Below, one piece after another: positions 33,274 through 39,782 of a DNA stretch of 64,000 bases. The DNA is from Phenylobacterium sp. (GTDB lineage: Bacteria > Pseudomonadota > Alphaproteobacteria > Caulobacterales > Caulobacteraceae). The DNA lies in assembly GCF_030698145.1 (NCBI RefSeq), contig NZ_JAUYNW010000059.1:1-64000 (forward strand), given 5' to 3'. Both the position numbers and the translations under genes were made by a program. The notes below the pieces were generated by a model, which saw only the letters and a list, made by a program, of their open reading frames with translations, was not told the DNA's origin and made no database searches. How positions within the stretch are numbered: position 1 is the first letter of the stretch; every line of letters starts with the position of its first letter.

Positions 33274-34001
33274 CACAGGTCTCCGAACAGGGTTGAGGGT
33301 TCCGCAAAGCCAAAGCGCCGGGCGTCGTCGGGGCGGCTCAGCCGCGCCTTGGTCCCAGGCGGGATCGGTCTGACGATGGGATCGGGGCCGAGGCCCAGCT
33401 CGGCGGCCACCTCCGGCCGCGTGAACACGAACCAGGCATAGGCGGTCGCCGTGGACGCCCTGGGGTCCCAGCGGCCGAGCACCATCGGCACGCGCTCGAA
33501 GAACGGCGCGTAGACGCTCAGGCGCGTCTCGGAGCCGAAGAACAGCTCATAGCGCCCGGCGCTCTCGAGCAGCGCCTGGCGCGCCAGGATCGCCACCCCG
33601 CGCTTGGCGCGCTGCAGGCCCAGCCGCACGAACTCGGCGGCCAGCTTGAAGGGCGGATTGGTGATGTCCCAGTCGGCCGCCGGCCAATCGCCCTGGTCGC
33701 GGGCGGTGTAGTCAATGACCCGGTCCTGACCGTCCCAGCCGTGGTCATAGATGTCGGAGGCGGCGACGGTGTCGAAGGAGTCCTTCAGACCGAACGCCAT
33801 GTGCCCTTTGCCGCAGGCGCCATCCTTGGCGGTCTTCGCCGTGGGATCGAGCCACTTGACCAGCTCGCCGCCGGACCGGGCGGCCCAGGGCGGTGTCGGG
33901 AAGAACTCGAGCCGCCGGAAATGGCGCAGCAGCGCGCTATCGGCCTCGACCTCGGCTGGGGCGTGCGCGGCCATGACGGCCCCAGCTCCGGAGGCCCTCA
34001 T
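33273..34001 (-). CDS. Phage DNA N6-adenine methyltransferase-like protein
   Basis: A 242-residue protein. FFPTPPWAARSGGELVKWL and ACGKGHMAFGLKD form the usual beginning of phage class I methyltransferase-like proteins. DWDITNPPFKLAAEF carries the NPPF catalytic motif of N6-adenine/N4-cytosine methyltransferases. The AdoMet loop is ACGKGHM instead of DPFxGxG, a variant seen in phage members. It may methylate phage DNA or act on a modified base. The ATG at 34001 overlaps the MazG-like stop (ATGA). Confidence 0.75.
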   Translation of the reverse strand: MRASGAGAVMAAHAPAEVEADSALLRHFRRLEFFPTPPWAARSGGELVKWLDPTAKTAKDGACGKGHMAFGLKDSFDTVAASDIYDHGWDGQDRVIDYTARDQGDWPAADWDITNPPFKLAAEFVRLGLQRAKRGVAILARQALLESAGRYELFFGSETRLSVYAPFFERVPMVLGRWDPRASTATAYAWFVFTRPEVAAELGLGPDPIVRPIPPGTKARLSRPDDARRFGFAEPSTLFGDL

Positions 34002-34516
34002 AGCGGCCGCCTGCAACTTTCGTCCCAACGCGCGCCGCACTTCGAGCAGAGCGCACTTGCAATGGCATTGTGGCGGTTGAAGTCCGCGCAGAACTGCGCC
34101 GGCTCACCCGCGGTGTTCGAAGGCCGCTCTAGGGTCGTGAGGCGGGTGTTGAGGCCGACCTTGATCGACGTCGCGTTGAACTTCCGCGAGATCGCCGCCT
34201 GCAGGTCGATCCCCTCGCCCATGGCGATCAGGTCGGCGCAGATCGCCACGTCAGCCAGCTCGTCGGCGAGATCCTGCACCGTCGCGCGCGAGCCTCGAAT
34301 GCCGAGGCGCTGGCGTTCGATCTTCTTCGCCAGGTTGCTCGCCCGGCCCGCCGCCATGGCCAGCAGGATCAGGTCGACGGCGCGCTCAAGGGCTTCCCCG
34401 ACTTCGCCCGCCTGTTCGTTGGCGCGCCAGGTCAGGCCGATCTTGGCTTCGCCGTCCCACTCGGCCTGGCGCGCAACATTGGCCTCGCGCAGGGTGTCAA
34501 ACCACTTCGGGATCAT
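33998..34516 (-). CDS. MazG-like nucleotide pyrophosphohydrolase fused to a cysteine motif
   Basis: A 172-residue protein. Residues 25-110 show the MazG metal-binding pair: EQAGEVGEALERAVD and, 50 residues on, ELADVAICADLIA. These all-alpha NTP pyrophosphohydrolases remove unwanted nucleotides. The last 35 residues (HNAIASALCSKCGARWDESCRRPL-like, split here) add a CSKCGARW...C motif that could bind zinc, not usual for MazG. It lies between two small early genes with four-base overlaps on both sides. Confidence 0.75.
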   Translation of the reverse strand: MIPKWFDTLREANVARQAEWDGEAKIGLTWRANEQAGEVGEALERAVDLILLAMAAGRASNLAKKIERQRLGIRGSRATVQDLADELADVAICADLIAMGEGIDLQAAISRKFNATSIKVGLNTRLTTLERPSNTAGEPAQFCADFNRHNAIASALCSKCGARWDESCRRPL

Positions 34517-34815
34517 GCTACGCCGCCGATCCGGTCAAGGCGCTCGATCTCCGCCACGATCAGAGCAGCGGCCTTGACCAGCATTCTTCGAGGCGAGCCG
34601 GGCTTCCACCATTGCGCGGACCAAGGCCAGCTTGGCGGCGCAAACCCCGGACCTCGGTAACGTCGGTCATTGTCCGGGCGGATCGCCGCCCAGGCGTACA
34701 GGGATGCGGCTTTTGAGAGATCGCCAGAGTGGTGCGCGTCGTCATGGGCCGGCGACCAACCTTCGACTTCGATCTGCCGGCGACGCTCGGCCGCGATGTC
34801 GTCAAGAGCGCTCAT
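34513..34815 (-). CDS. Conserved phage hypothetical protein, 100 residues
   Basis: A 100-residue protein with the frequent phage pattern AAERRRQIEVEGWSPAHDDAH, then SKAASLYAWAA, a Trp-rich segment (WPWSAQWWKPG) and a helical end RRMLVKAAALIVAEIERLDR. The family is widespread in phages and of unknown function. The His/Asp-rich N-terminal motif and the ending helix recall MazG-associated proteins, and it overlaps the MazG-like gene. Confidence 0.75.
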   Translation of the reverse strand: MSALDDIAAERRRQIEVEGWSPAHDDAHHSGDLSKAASLYAWAAIRPDNDRRYRGPGFAPPSWPWSAQWWKPGSPRRMLVKAAALIVAEIERLDRIGGVA

Positions 34816-34822
34816 GCCGCCC

Positions 34823-35455
34823 TCACCGGACCTTGGCGTGCGGCAGGGGGTCGAGGCCGGCCTTGGTGCGCCGATCGTTGACCATCTTCAGCACCGCCGC
34901 GGCGGTGACGGTCTCGCCGTCGACCGCGAACCGCCCCTCGGCCAGGCGCGAGATTTTCACGCCCTTGCCGCTCAGGTACTCGACCATGTCGAGCACCTGG
35001 CCGTTGAGCGCCGGCTTGGGCGCCGGTGTTAGGTCTTGCCCCCCCCCAGACGCGGCGGCGGCCGGTCGCCTCGAGGCGATCTCCCGCGACCAGGTCTCGA
35101 CCGGGAGCTCGATGACCAGGCTGTCGTTCGACCGCGCGCCGAGGATGCAGGCCTGATTGCTCCCCGCCCCGTGCGGCAGGCCCTCGGGAACCGGGACGAA
35201 TATCCGCCCGCCACCCTTGTTGAACGGCTTGATGTCGAACGCGCCGGCCGGATCGAACTCGATCAGCAGCGACCCGGTGTCTTCGCCCTCCCCGGCCGAG
35301 ACATCGACCTTCAGCCGCTTGCCGAACTCGTCATGGATCGACGAGGACAGCACGACGTGGATCTTCGCGTCGCCGGACTTGGCGACCACGATCGACGCGC
35401 TGACCATCGGTCGGCCCGTACTCTTCGCGATAGGCGCGAGCTTGTTCCAGCTCAT
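34823..35455 (-). CDS. Hypothetical phage protein, 210 residues
   Basis: A 210-residue protein with a beta-rich N-terminal domain (about 15-120: MVSASIVVAKSGDAKIHVVLS, IHDEFGKRLKVDVSAGEGED). An Ala/Pro/Gly linker follows, then a small helical C-terminal domain (LDMVEYLSGKGVKISRLAEG...VTAAAVLKMVNDRR). The latter could be a winged helix. The ATG at 35455 has a strong AAGGAG. It is near the left early promoter region. Not recognised. Confidence 0.65.
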   Translation of the reverse strand: MSWNKLAPIAKSTGRPMVSASIVVAKSGDAKIHVVLSSSIHDEFGKRLKVDVSAGEGEDTGSLLIEFDPAGAFDIKPFNKGGGRIFVPVPEGLPHGAGSNQACILGARSNDSLVIELPVETWSREIASRRPAAAASGGGQDLTPAPKPALNGQVLDMVEYLSGKGVKISRLAEGRFAVDGETVTAAAVLKMVNDRRTKAGLDPLPHAKVR

Positions 35456-35503
35456 GTGAGCTCCTTGAGGTTGGATTGTCGGAAACGCCCCCCGGCCATG
35501 GCG

Positions 35504-35884
35504 TCAGTCGTCGCCGGGCAGTCGGTCGCGCCAGACCTTCGCCGCGGCGTGGGCGTGGTCGGTCAGGATCTTGTCGACGCAGATCGCGCCCGCCGCCATG
35601 AAGGCGGCCAGGGCGTCGCGGTCCTCGTCGCGGACGGCGGTGATGAAGGCCTGCGCCACGGTCAGGAAGGCGCGGCTCGCCGCCTGGGCGCTCACATGCT
35701 CCAGCGGGAACGGGATCTTCGCCGTCTGGCTGACCAGGCGCACGAAGCCGGCCGCCGCGAACTTCTCGATCACCGCGCCGCGCCCGACCCACTCCCCATG
35801 GATCCGCGCCTGATAGGCGAACTCGCGCCAGGCGTTCCGGGCCTCCATGCCGCGCAGCACGGGTTGAGGATGCGGCTGTCTCAT
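35504..35884 (-). CDS. Hypothetical phage protein, 126 residues
   Basis: A 126-residue, mostly helical protein: GMEARNAWREFAYQARIHGEW, VIEKFAAAGFVRLVSQTAK and FLTVAQAFITAVRDEDRDAL. It is the most upstream confidently leftward gene before a short divergent region (35885-35943). No family recognised. Confidence 0.6.
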   Translation of the reverse strand: MRQPHPQPVLRGMEARNAWREFAYQARIHGEWVGRGAVIEKFAAAGFVRLVSQTAKIPFPLEHVSAQAASRAFLTVAQAFITAVRDEDRDALAAFMAAGAICVDKILTDHAHAAAKVWRDRLPGDD

Positions 35885-35943
35885 GGCGACACCGCCCGCC
35901 GACTCGCGGTCTCTTCGCGCCGAAGTCCGGGAGGAGAGCCGCC

Positions 35944-36231
35944 ATGCCGTTGACCGCTGAGTTCGCCGTCGAGCTCGAGGCTCGCCTCGAGGCCATCGAG
36001 ATCATGTTGGTCGAGTTGCTGGCCGATCACCCGATGGTCGAGACCGGCCTGGTCACCTACGTCAGGGACGTCGCCGCCATGATCGCCGAGCGTGACGCGG
36101 CCTATCCCGAGCCGCCGGCGAACATCGAAGGTTGGGCGCTCAGTCATCGCGCCCTCCCTCACCTGGAGAACTACGCGGCGGCCGCGGAATGGATCGCGGA
36201 AGCAAGACGACGTGGCCGGGCCGCCACATAG
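35944..36231 (+). CDS. Hypothetical phage protein, 95 residues, on the opposite strand
   Basis: A 95-residue acidic helical protein (EFAVELEARLEAIEIMLVELLAD, ENYAAAAEWIAEARRRGR) with an excellent GGGAGGAG before the ATG. It is the only rightward gene in a run of leftward early genes. The 59-bp gap to the gene at 35884 would be a divergent control region. No family recognised. Confidence 0.6.
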   Translation: MPLTAEFAVELEARLEAIEIMLVELLADHPMVETGLVTYVRDVAAMIAERDAAYPEPPANIEGWALSHRALPHLENYAAAAEWIAEARRRGRAAT

Positions 36232-36376
36232 CGGTGCGATCAGGTTCGGCGCCGACGTCCCAGCCGCCTGCCATCCGGGCGAGCCCTTCACCGAACTCGC
36301 GATGCTCGCGCGCAATCGCCTCGGCGATCAGCTCGCGGATCCTCCGCTCCTGTCGACGGGTGAACGGCTGCCTCAT
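36140..36376 (-). CDS. Possible small basic phage protein
   Basis: A 78-codon frame starting MRQPFTRRQERRIRELIAEA, with an amphipathic basic helix and a Pro/Arg-rich C-terminus. A copy of the 17-bp palindrome ends five bases before its ATG, and there is no ribosome-binding site. It overlaps the rightward gene at 35944 by 92 bp, which lowers confidence. Confidence 0.4.
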   Translation of the reverse strand: MRQPFTRRQERRIRELIAEAIAREHREFGEGLARMAGGWDVGAEPDRTAMWRPGHVVLLPRSIPRPPRSSPGEGGRDD

Positions 36377-36380
36377 GGCT

Positions 36381-36397
36381 GGCGAACCGGGTTCGTC
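36381..36397. repeat. Dispersed 17-bp palindrome, copy 8
   Basis: GGCGAACCGGGTTCGTC, 16 of 17 positions, five bases before an ATG on the minus strand. Confidence 0.7.
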
Positions 36398-36498
36398 GCG
36401 CCCGGGCGGGGGGACCGGCCCAGCCCGGGCGCGAGCACGCCGCCGACCGCATGTGGTCGGCCGGCGGCGTGGGGGGTTGATGACGGGTTCGCTTGCCC

Positions 36499-36515
36499 GG
36501 CGAACCCGGCTCGCG
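36499..36515. repeat. Dispersed 17-bp palindrome, copy 9 (degenerate)
   Basis: GGCGAACCCGGCTCGCG, 15 of 17 positions, in the gap before the small gene at 36632. Confidence 0.6.
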
Positions 36516-36631
36516 CGGCGCGGCCTGTCAAAAGGTCGCGGCGCAACGGACAGTTGCGACGCGACTCTTTGCAATTCGAGGATTCTACTTGGGGTCCAGG
36601 GCGACAATTCTGGCCGCTGAGGGGAGTGATG

Positions 36632-36856
36632 ATGTTGAATGAGGCTTCGGCGAGTAGGCGCCGAACCGTGCGTGCGGTGCTTTCGGTGCTTGGGCGCAAG
36701 AAGCGCCAGACCGTGACGAACACGAACCTTGGTGCGGCCGCAGCCTGGGACGGCCTAGCCGTCGCATGCCGCTTGATCGCCACCGGCTGCGACCTGGCCG
36801 CGGACCACGCCGCGTTCATGGCCGACCAACTCCGAGGGCCGCCGGCGCCTCACTAG
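36632..36856 (+). CDS. Hypothetical phage protein, 74 residues
   Basis: A 74-residue protein: basic N-terminus (SRRRTVRAVLSVLGRKKRQ), then LGAAAAWDGLAVACRLIATGCDLAADHAAF split into two helices. GGGGAG lies five bases before the ATG at 36632; an ATG at 36629 is also in frame. It converges with, and overlaps by 41 bp, the Cro-like gene. No family recognised. Confidence 0.5.
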   Translation: MLNEASASRRRTVRAVLSVLGRKKRQTVTNTNLGAAAAWDGLAVACRLIATGCDLAADHAAFMADQLRGPPAPH

Positions 36857-37130
36857 GCGAGACCGGCACATATCGGACACCGCAGGCCCGATACCAGTCC
36901 TCCGGCTGCACCTGCCCGGCGCTGATTAGCGTGATCTTGTGGATCATGTCGGCGTGCGGGATCCGGCGCGCCGGGTCGTCGTAGGGCTTACGCCAGCGAC
37001 CGACACTCATCGGATGCGCGCCGAGCAATTCGGCGCAGGCGATGTTGTCCAGCCCATGGTCGAACATCCAGCGATCGAACTTGATCCGCTGGAGGGGCGA
37101 GTGCGCGGCGAGGGCGACGGGGTCGGGCAT
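36816..37130 (-). CDS. Cro-like HTH regulator
   Basis: A 104-residue protein divergent from the CI-like repressor. The N-terminal part carries an HTH: FDRWMFDHGLDNIACAELLGAHPMSVGRWRKP (helix-turn-helix about 26-47, split here). The remainder (HADMIHKITLISAGQVQPEDWYRA) is typical of small phage Cro/YdaS-like regulators. It would repress from the shared region 37131-37260 and open the lytic path. Orientation points it toward the leftward early genes. Confidence 0.75.
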   Translation of the reverse strand: MPDPVALAAHSPLQRIKFDRWMFDHGLDNIACAELLGAHPMSVGRWRKPYDDPARRIPHADMIHKITLISAGQVQPEDWYRACGVRYVPVSPSEAPAALGVGRP

Positions 37131-37260
37131 TGCTGCGTCCGATATTTCGGGTCAGCGGGGATATCGAAACTGATTTGGTGCAGCTTGCAACTGTTTGGTT
37201 TATGACCATGCGCCTATGCAGGCGCTCGCTCTCGCGGCTGACCGAGTCCAGCCTCGGTTC
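37131..37260. promoter_or_regulatory. Lysis-lysogeny switch region between cro-like and cI-like genes
   Basis: 130 bp, locally AT-richer. CGATATTTCG (37139-37148) and GATATCGAAA (37160-37169) are related words in opposite orientation that could be repressor half-sites. TTGCAA lies on the minus strand and TTGGTG...TTTATG on the plus strand as weak promoter elements. The 17-bp palindrome is absent here. Confidence 0.45.
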
Positions 37261-38016
37261 ATGTCGCAACCGAACGATGATGAGATTGAACGCCGGCTCC
37301 TCGGGAGAGCCTTGGCGCGCCTAAGGACCGAGGCCGGGATCAGCCAGGCCAAGGCCGGGGAGCTCTTCGGCGTCAGTGGACAGAACTGGGCGAAGTACGA
37401 GAACGGTCGCGCACCGTCGATCGAACAGAAATCCGTGCAGCAACGCCTCGCGAAGGCGGTCGGTAGCGATCTCGAAGGTCTCATGCTCGCCAAGGCGCGC
37501 CTCACCGGCGACGCCCCACCTCAACGACCCGGGTTCGGGGTCGCCGAGCGCGGACTATGGGTGGCGTCCCGTAGCACCGACGCCCCGTCCCTGCCGATCA
37601 CTGAGCGCGTCCAGGCCGGCGCGTGGCTGTTCAATGGTGACGGCCCCGACGTCGTCGGCCGCGCCTTCCCCCTGGGTCGAGATCCGAGGTTCGCCCACGC
37701 CGACCAATGGCTGGCCGAGGTTGTGGATGATGCAGCCGAGGGTCTCTCGATCTTCGACGGCGACCTGGTGCATTGCGTGGCGGCCGACCAGATCGGCTAT
37801 TACCCAAAGACCGGCGACATCGTGCTGGTCGAGCGCCGGCGCGTCGACGGCCAGGAGCGCGAACGCACGCTGCGCCAGGTCGAGATCTTCGACGGCGGCG
37901 TTCGGCTATGGATGAGGACGGAGAACAAGCGCCACAAGGGCTCCGAGCTTCTCCGGACGGCGGACGAGGGGCCATTCATCCGCGCCCTCGTCGTGGCCCA
38001 GGTCCGCCGGTTCTAG
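37261..38016 (+). CDS. CI-like prophage repressor, S24-like domain lacking the Ser/Lys dyad
   Basis: A 251-residue repressor. Residues 15-75 are an XRE helix-turn-helix (LRTEAGISQAKAGELFGVSG, NWAKYENGR). Residues 110-251 resemble the LexA/CI S24 dimerisation domain (VQAGAW, LSIFDGDLV, KTGDIVLVERR). Where S24 peptidases have GDSM, this protein has DDAA (Ala158). Where they have the catalytic Lys, it has Arg205 in TLRQVE. Self-cleavage is therefore doubtful and induction may not use RecA. ATG 37261 chosen; ATG 37216 is also in frame. Confidence 0.87.
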   Translation: MSQPNDDEIERRLLGRALARLRTEAGISQAKAGELFGVSGQNWAKYENGRAPSIEQKSVQQRLAKAVGSDLEGLMLAKARLTGDAPPQRPGFGVAERGLWVASRSTDAPSLPITERVQAGAWLFNGDGPDVVGRAFPLGRDPRFAHADQWLAEVVDDAAEGLSIFDGDLVHCVAADQIGYYPKTGDIVLVERRRVDGQERERTLRQVEIFDGGVRLWMRTENKRHKGSELLRTADEGPFIRALVVAQVRRF

Positions 38017-38501
38017 CCGCCAAGCAGATCGTACGGCAGGTCCAACCGGACACCGAAATGGCCCTCGGATCTGCCGGTCTTCCAGCCGCCAACGACTAGT
38101 GCGCGACACTCGATTGCCGCGGACCCGCCTGAAGACCGCGCACGCTGCCTCGCCAGCGCCAGGGCATCGGCTCGCGACAGGTGGCCGACCTTTTGACCCT
38201 TGATCCAGACGCCCTGGGCATTGGCGTCATAGGCATTGTCCGGCTCCGCGATGATGCGGGCCGTACAGGCGTGTTCAACGCTGTCTTCCGTCTTGCCGCC
38301 GACGATCGAGCCCAGCACGCCTTGATAGTAGCCCTCGCCGACCACATCGACGGCGAACATCCCGCCGTCGCTCACGCGCAGCACGCCATCGACCGCGCCA
38401 TCGAGCTTGCTTGGCTCGACATGCGAGAGCGCCGCCCCGACGCCAAGGGCGAACAGGCCCGCGAGGGCGAGCAAGATCAGCAGCACAATGATGACGGTCA
38501 T
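38013..38501 (-). CDS. Membrane-anchored HIRAN-domain protein
   Basis: A 162-residue protein. Residues 2-28 are a hydrophobic anchor (VIIVLLILLALAGLFALGVG). Residues 50-150 resemble a HIRAN domain: GEGYYQGVLGSIVGG, ARIIAEPDNAYDANAQGVWI, KVGHLSRADALALARQ. HIRAN domains bind DNA ends or damaged DNA in helicases and nucleases; a membrane-tethered phage form is unusual. It converges on the CI-like gene with a four-base overlap. It may be expressed in the lysogen. Confidence 0.75.
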   Translation of the reverse strand: MTVIIVLLILLALAGLFALGVGAALSHVEPSKLDGAVDGVLRVSDGGMFAVDVVGEGYYQGVLGSIVGGKTEDSVEHACTARIIAEPDNAYDANAQGVWIKGQKVGHLSRADALALARQRARSSGGSAAIECRALVVGGWKTGRSEGHFGVRLDLPYDLLGG

Positions 38502-38591
38502 TCTCGCTCCCCCTCACCGCAAGGTCGCAGCGCCGAAGCCCTCACGCGAGCGACGGGATGAAGCGCGTTTGAAACCGCAGTTGATCGCGTA

Positions 38592-38620
38592 TGGTTTCAT
38601 TCCGGTTGACACTGAAACCA
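38592..38620 (+). promoter_or_regulatory. Inverted repeat around a -35 box before the rightward early operon
   Basis: TGGTTTCA (38592-38599) and TGAAACCA (38613-38620) are perfect 8-bp arms with a 13-base spacer. TTGACA (38606-38611) lies in the spacer. No good -10 is visible at 17 bp. The site precedes the first gene of the rightward operon by about 100 bp and is a candidate operator. Confidence 0.5.
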
Positions 38621-38723
38621 AACAGGTGTGCCAGTAACCACACCCCGGCGGCCAACGTGACGATGGGCGTCCGTAGATCAGTCTTGGAAGGACGGATTTC
38701 GGACCGCCGGGGCGAGGTCTCAG

Positions 38724-39074
38724 ATGGATACCCCGCGAACCGCGTTCGCCGCCGCCCGCCCTGAGCGGGTCGCCATTCACCCGCTGATCGCCCAGCGGAT
38801 CGTCCGAATCCAGGGCCGCAGCGACCGGGTCGCCCTCACCCACCAGGGCGAGACCATGACCTTCGACGATCCGCAGGATCTTCGCGAGACCATCCTGCGC
38901 GTCGAGGCCGAGGATCGCCGGGCCGCGGCGCTGAAGGCGTGGGACGCCCTGCCCTGGTACGCCCGCCTGCAGTTCGACATCGCCGGCGCCCGCCTCGAGT
39001 ATTGGGGCGCGGGCCTGAGCGGGGCGCTCGTCGGCCTGCTCTTCACCGCCGCGCGGATCGGGCTCTTCCAATGA
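38724..39074 (+). CDS. Hypothetical phage protein with C-terminal membrane segment
   Basis: A 116-residue protein, first in the rightward operon. VRIQGRSDRVALTHQGETMTF is beta-rich, ALKAWDALPWYARLQFDIAG is helical, and LSGALVGLLFTAARIGLF is a C-terminal hydrophobic end. GAGG lies before the ATG. Codons 4-9 contain a degenerate 17-bp palindrome. The stop overlaps the next ATG. Not recognised. Confidence 0.65.
   Translation: MDTPRTAFAAARPERVAIHPLIAQRIVRIQGRSDRVALTHQGETMTFDDPQDLRETILRVEAEDRRAAALKAWDALPWYARLQFDIAGARLEYWGAGLSGALVGLLFTAARIGLFQ
38734..38750. repeat. Dispersed 17-bp palindrome, copy 10 (degenerate)
   Basis: CGCGAACCGCGTTCGCC, 15 of 17 positions, at codons 4-9 of the first rightward early gene. 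Confidence 0.6.
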
Positions 39075-39397
39075 GCCCCGCCCTCGCCCCGCACCACGCG
39101 CCGCGCCGCCAGGACAAGCCGCACCGCTGGACCCTGATCCTCCCCGGCCACGCCGGCCTCGTGCCCTACCCCCATGTTGACGAGGCCGCCCGCCGGATCG
39201 TCCGCCTCGCACCGGGCATGGTGCTGCAGCTCACCCGCTGGACCTGCACCTATCCCGGCTACGATACCTTCGAGGCCTTCAAGATCGAGGGGCTCGTCCC
39301 GCTCAGCGATACCCGCGCCTATGTCGGCGCCGTCGTCGCCGGCCCCGCCGATCTCGGCGAGTTGCGCGCCGCCATCGCCAGGGCGGCGGCGGAATGA
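39071..39397 (+). CDS. Hypothetical phage protein, 108 residues
   Basis: A 108-residue protein with HRWTLILPGHAGLVPYPHVDEAARRI (split: a beta strand then a helix) and LTRWTCTYPGYDTFEAFKIEGL. It overlaps both neighbours by four bases in a tightly packed operon. No family recognised. Confidence 0.6.
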   Translation: MSPALAPHHAPRRQDKPHRWTLILPGHAGLVPYPHVDEAARRIVRLAPGMVLQLTRWTCTYPGYDTFEAFKIEGLVPLSDTRAYVGAVVAGPADLGELRAAIARAAAE

Positions 39398-39645
39398 GCG
39401 GCCCGTCCTTCGATCCCTTCATGCTTCACGGCCTCAGCTACACCGAGGCCTTGCAGCAAATGCGTCTCACGGACTGCGCAGTCCGCCGCGACCATTGGTG
39501 CGCGCCCGTCGTACGCCTCGTGGACGGAAGGCCGATGCTCGACGACGAGGGCGACCTGTCGCCGCTCCTGCTCTTGGGCGATGACCGCCGCGCCCGCGAT
39601 TGGGGGATGATCCCTAATCCAGCCACCGATGGCGTCGCCTCGTGA
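39394..39645 (+). CDS. DUF2829 / Tad2-like protein (candidate anti-Thoeris)
   Basis: An 83-residue protein whose core SYTEALQQMRLTDCAVRRDHW and ending RARDWGMI follow the DUF2829 plan (s-FxeAL...G..vaR..W ... DWxxx; the first is given in two parts of the family scheme). Phage Tad2 proteins of this family sequester the cyclic ADP-ribose signal of Thoeris defence. Length and both Trp motifs fit. Function is inferred from family resemblance only. It overlaps neighbours on both sides in the rightward early operon. Confidence 0.6.
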   Translation: MSGPSFDPFMLHGLSYTEALQQMRLTDCAVRRDHWCAPVVRLVDGRPMLDDEGDLSPLLLLGDDRRARDWGMIPNPATDGVAS

Positions 39646-39779
39646 TCACCTGGCTACGCCGCCGCCGGCGTCCCCGCGCCAGCCTTTCCCCCATCCTCGT
39701 CGCGCTGCGCGACATCTGTCTCGTCGCCCTCGGGATCGCGGTTCTCCGCGCTGTCGGCGCGATCTTCACTGGAGCCTGA
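39642..39779 (+). CDS. Small membrane protein, 45 residues
   Basis: A GTG start overlapping the previous stop (GTGA) opens a 45-codon frame. It has a strongly basic N-terminus (MITWLRRRRRPRASLSP) and one hydrophobic helix (ILVALRDICLVALGIAVL). It ends three bases before the ParB-like start. Overlap with the operon supports translation. No family recognised. Confidence 0.5.
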   Translation: MITWLRRRRRPRASLSPILVALRDICLVALGIAVLRAVGAIFTGA

Positions 39780-39782
39780 CCC

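Larger units (their letters stand above)
36377..36631. other. Control-like region with two palindromes and a long inverted repeat
   Basis: No confident gene. Copies of the 17-bp palindrome lie at 36381 and 36499. The second also forms GGGTTCGC/GCGAACCC pairing with 36485-36492. A 13-bp-arm inverted repeat, one mismatch and 5-base loop, lies at 36535-36565. It precedes a rightward small gene with GGGGAG at 36621. Confidence 0.5.

Noticed and set aside
36373-36819. A 148-codon leftward frame over the control patch and the gene at 36632
   Set aside because: No ribosome site, crosses the palindromes and the long inverted repeat, and its composition is that of a shadow.
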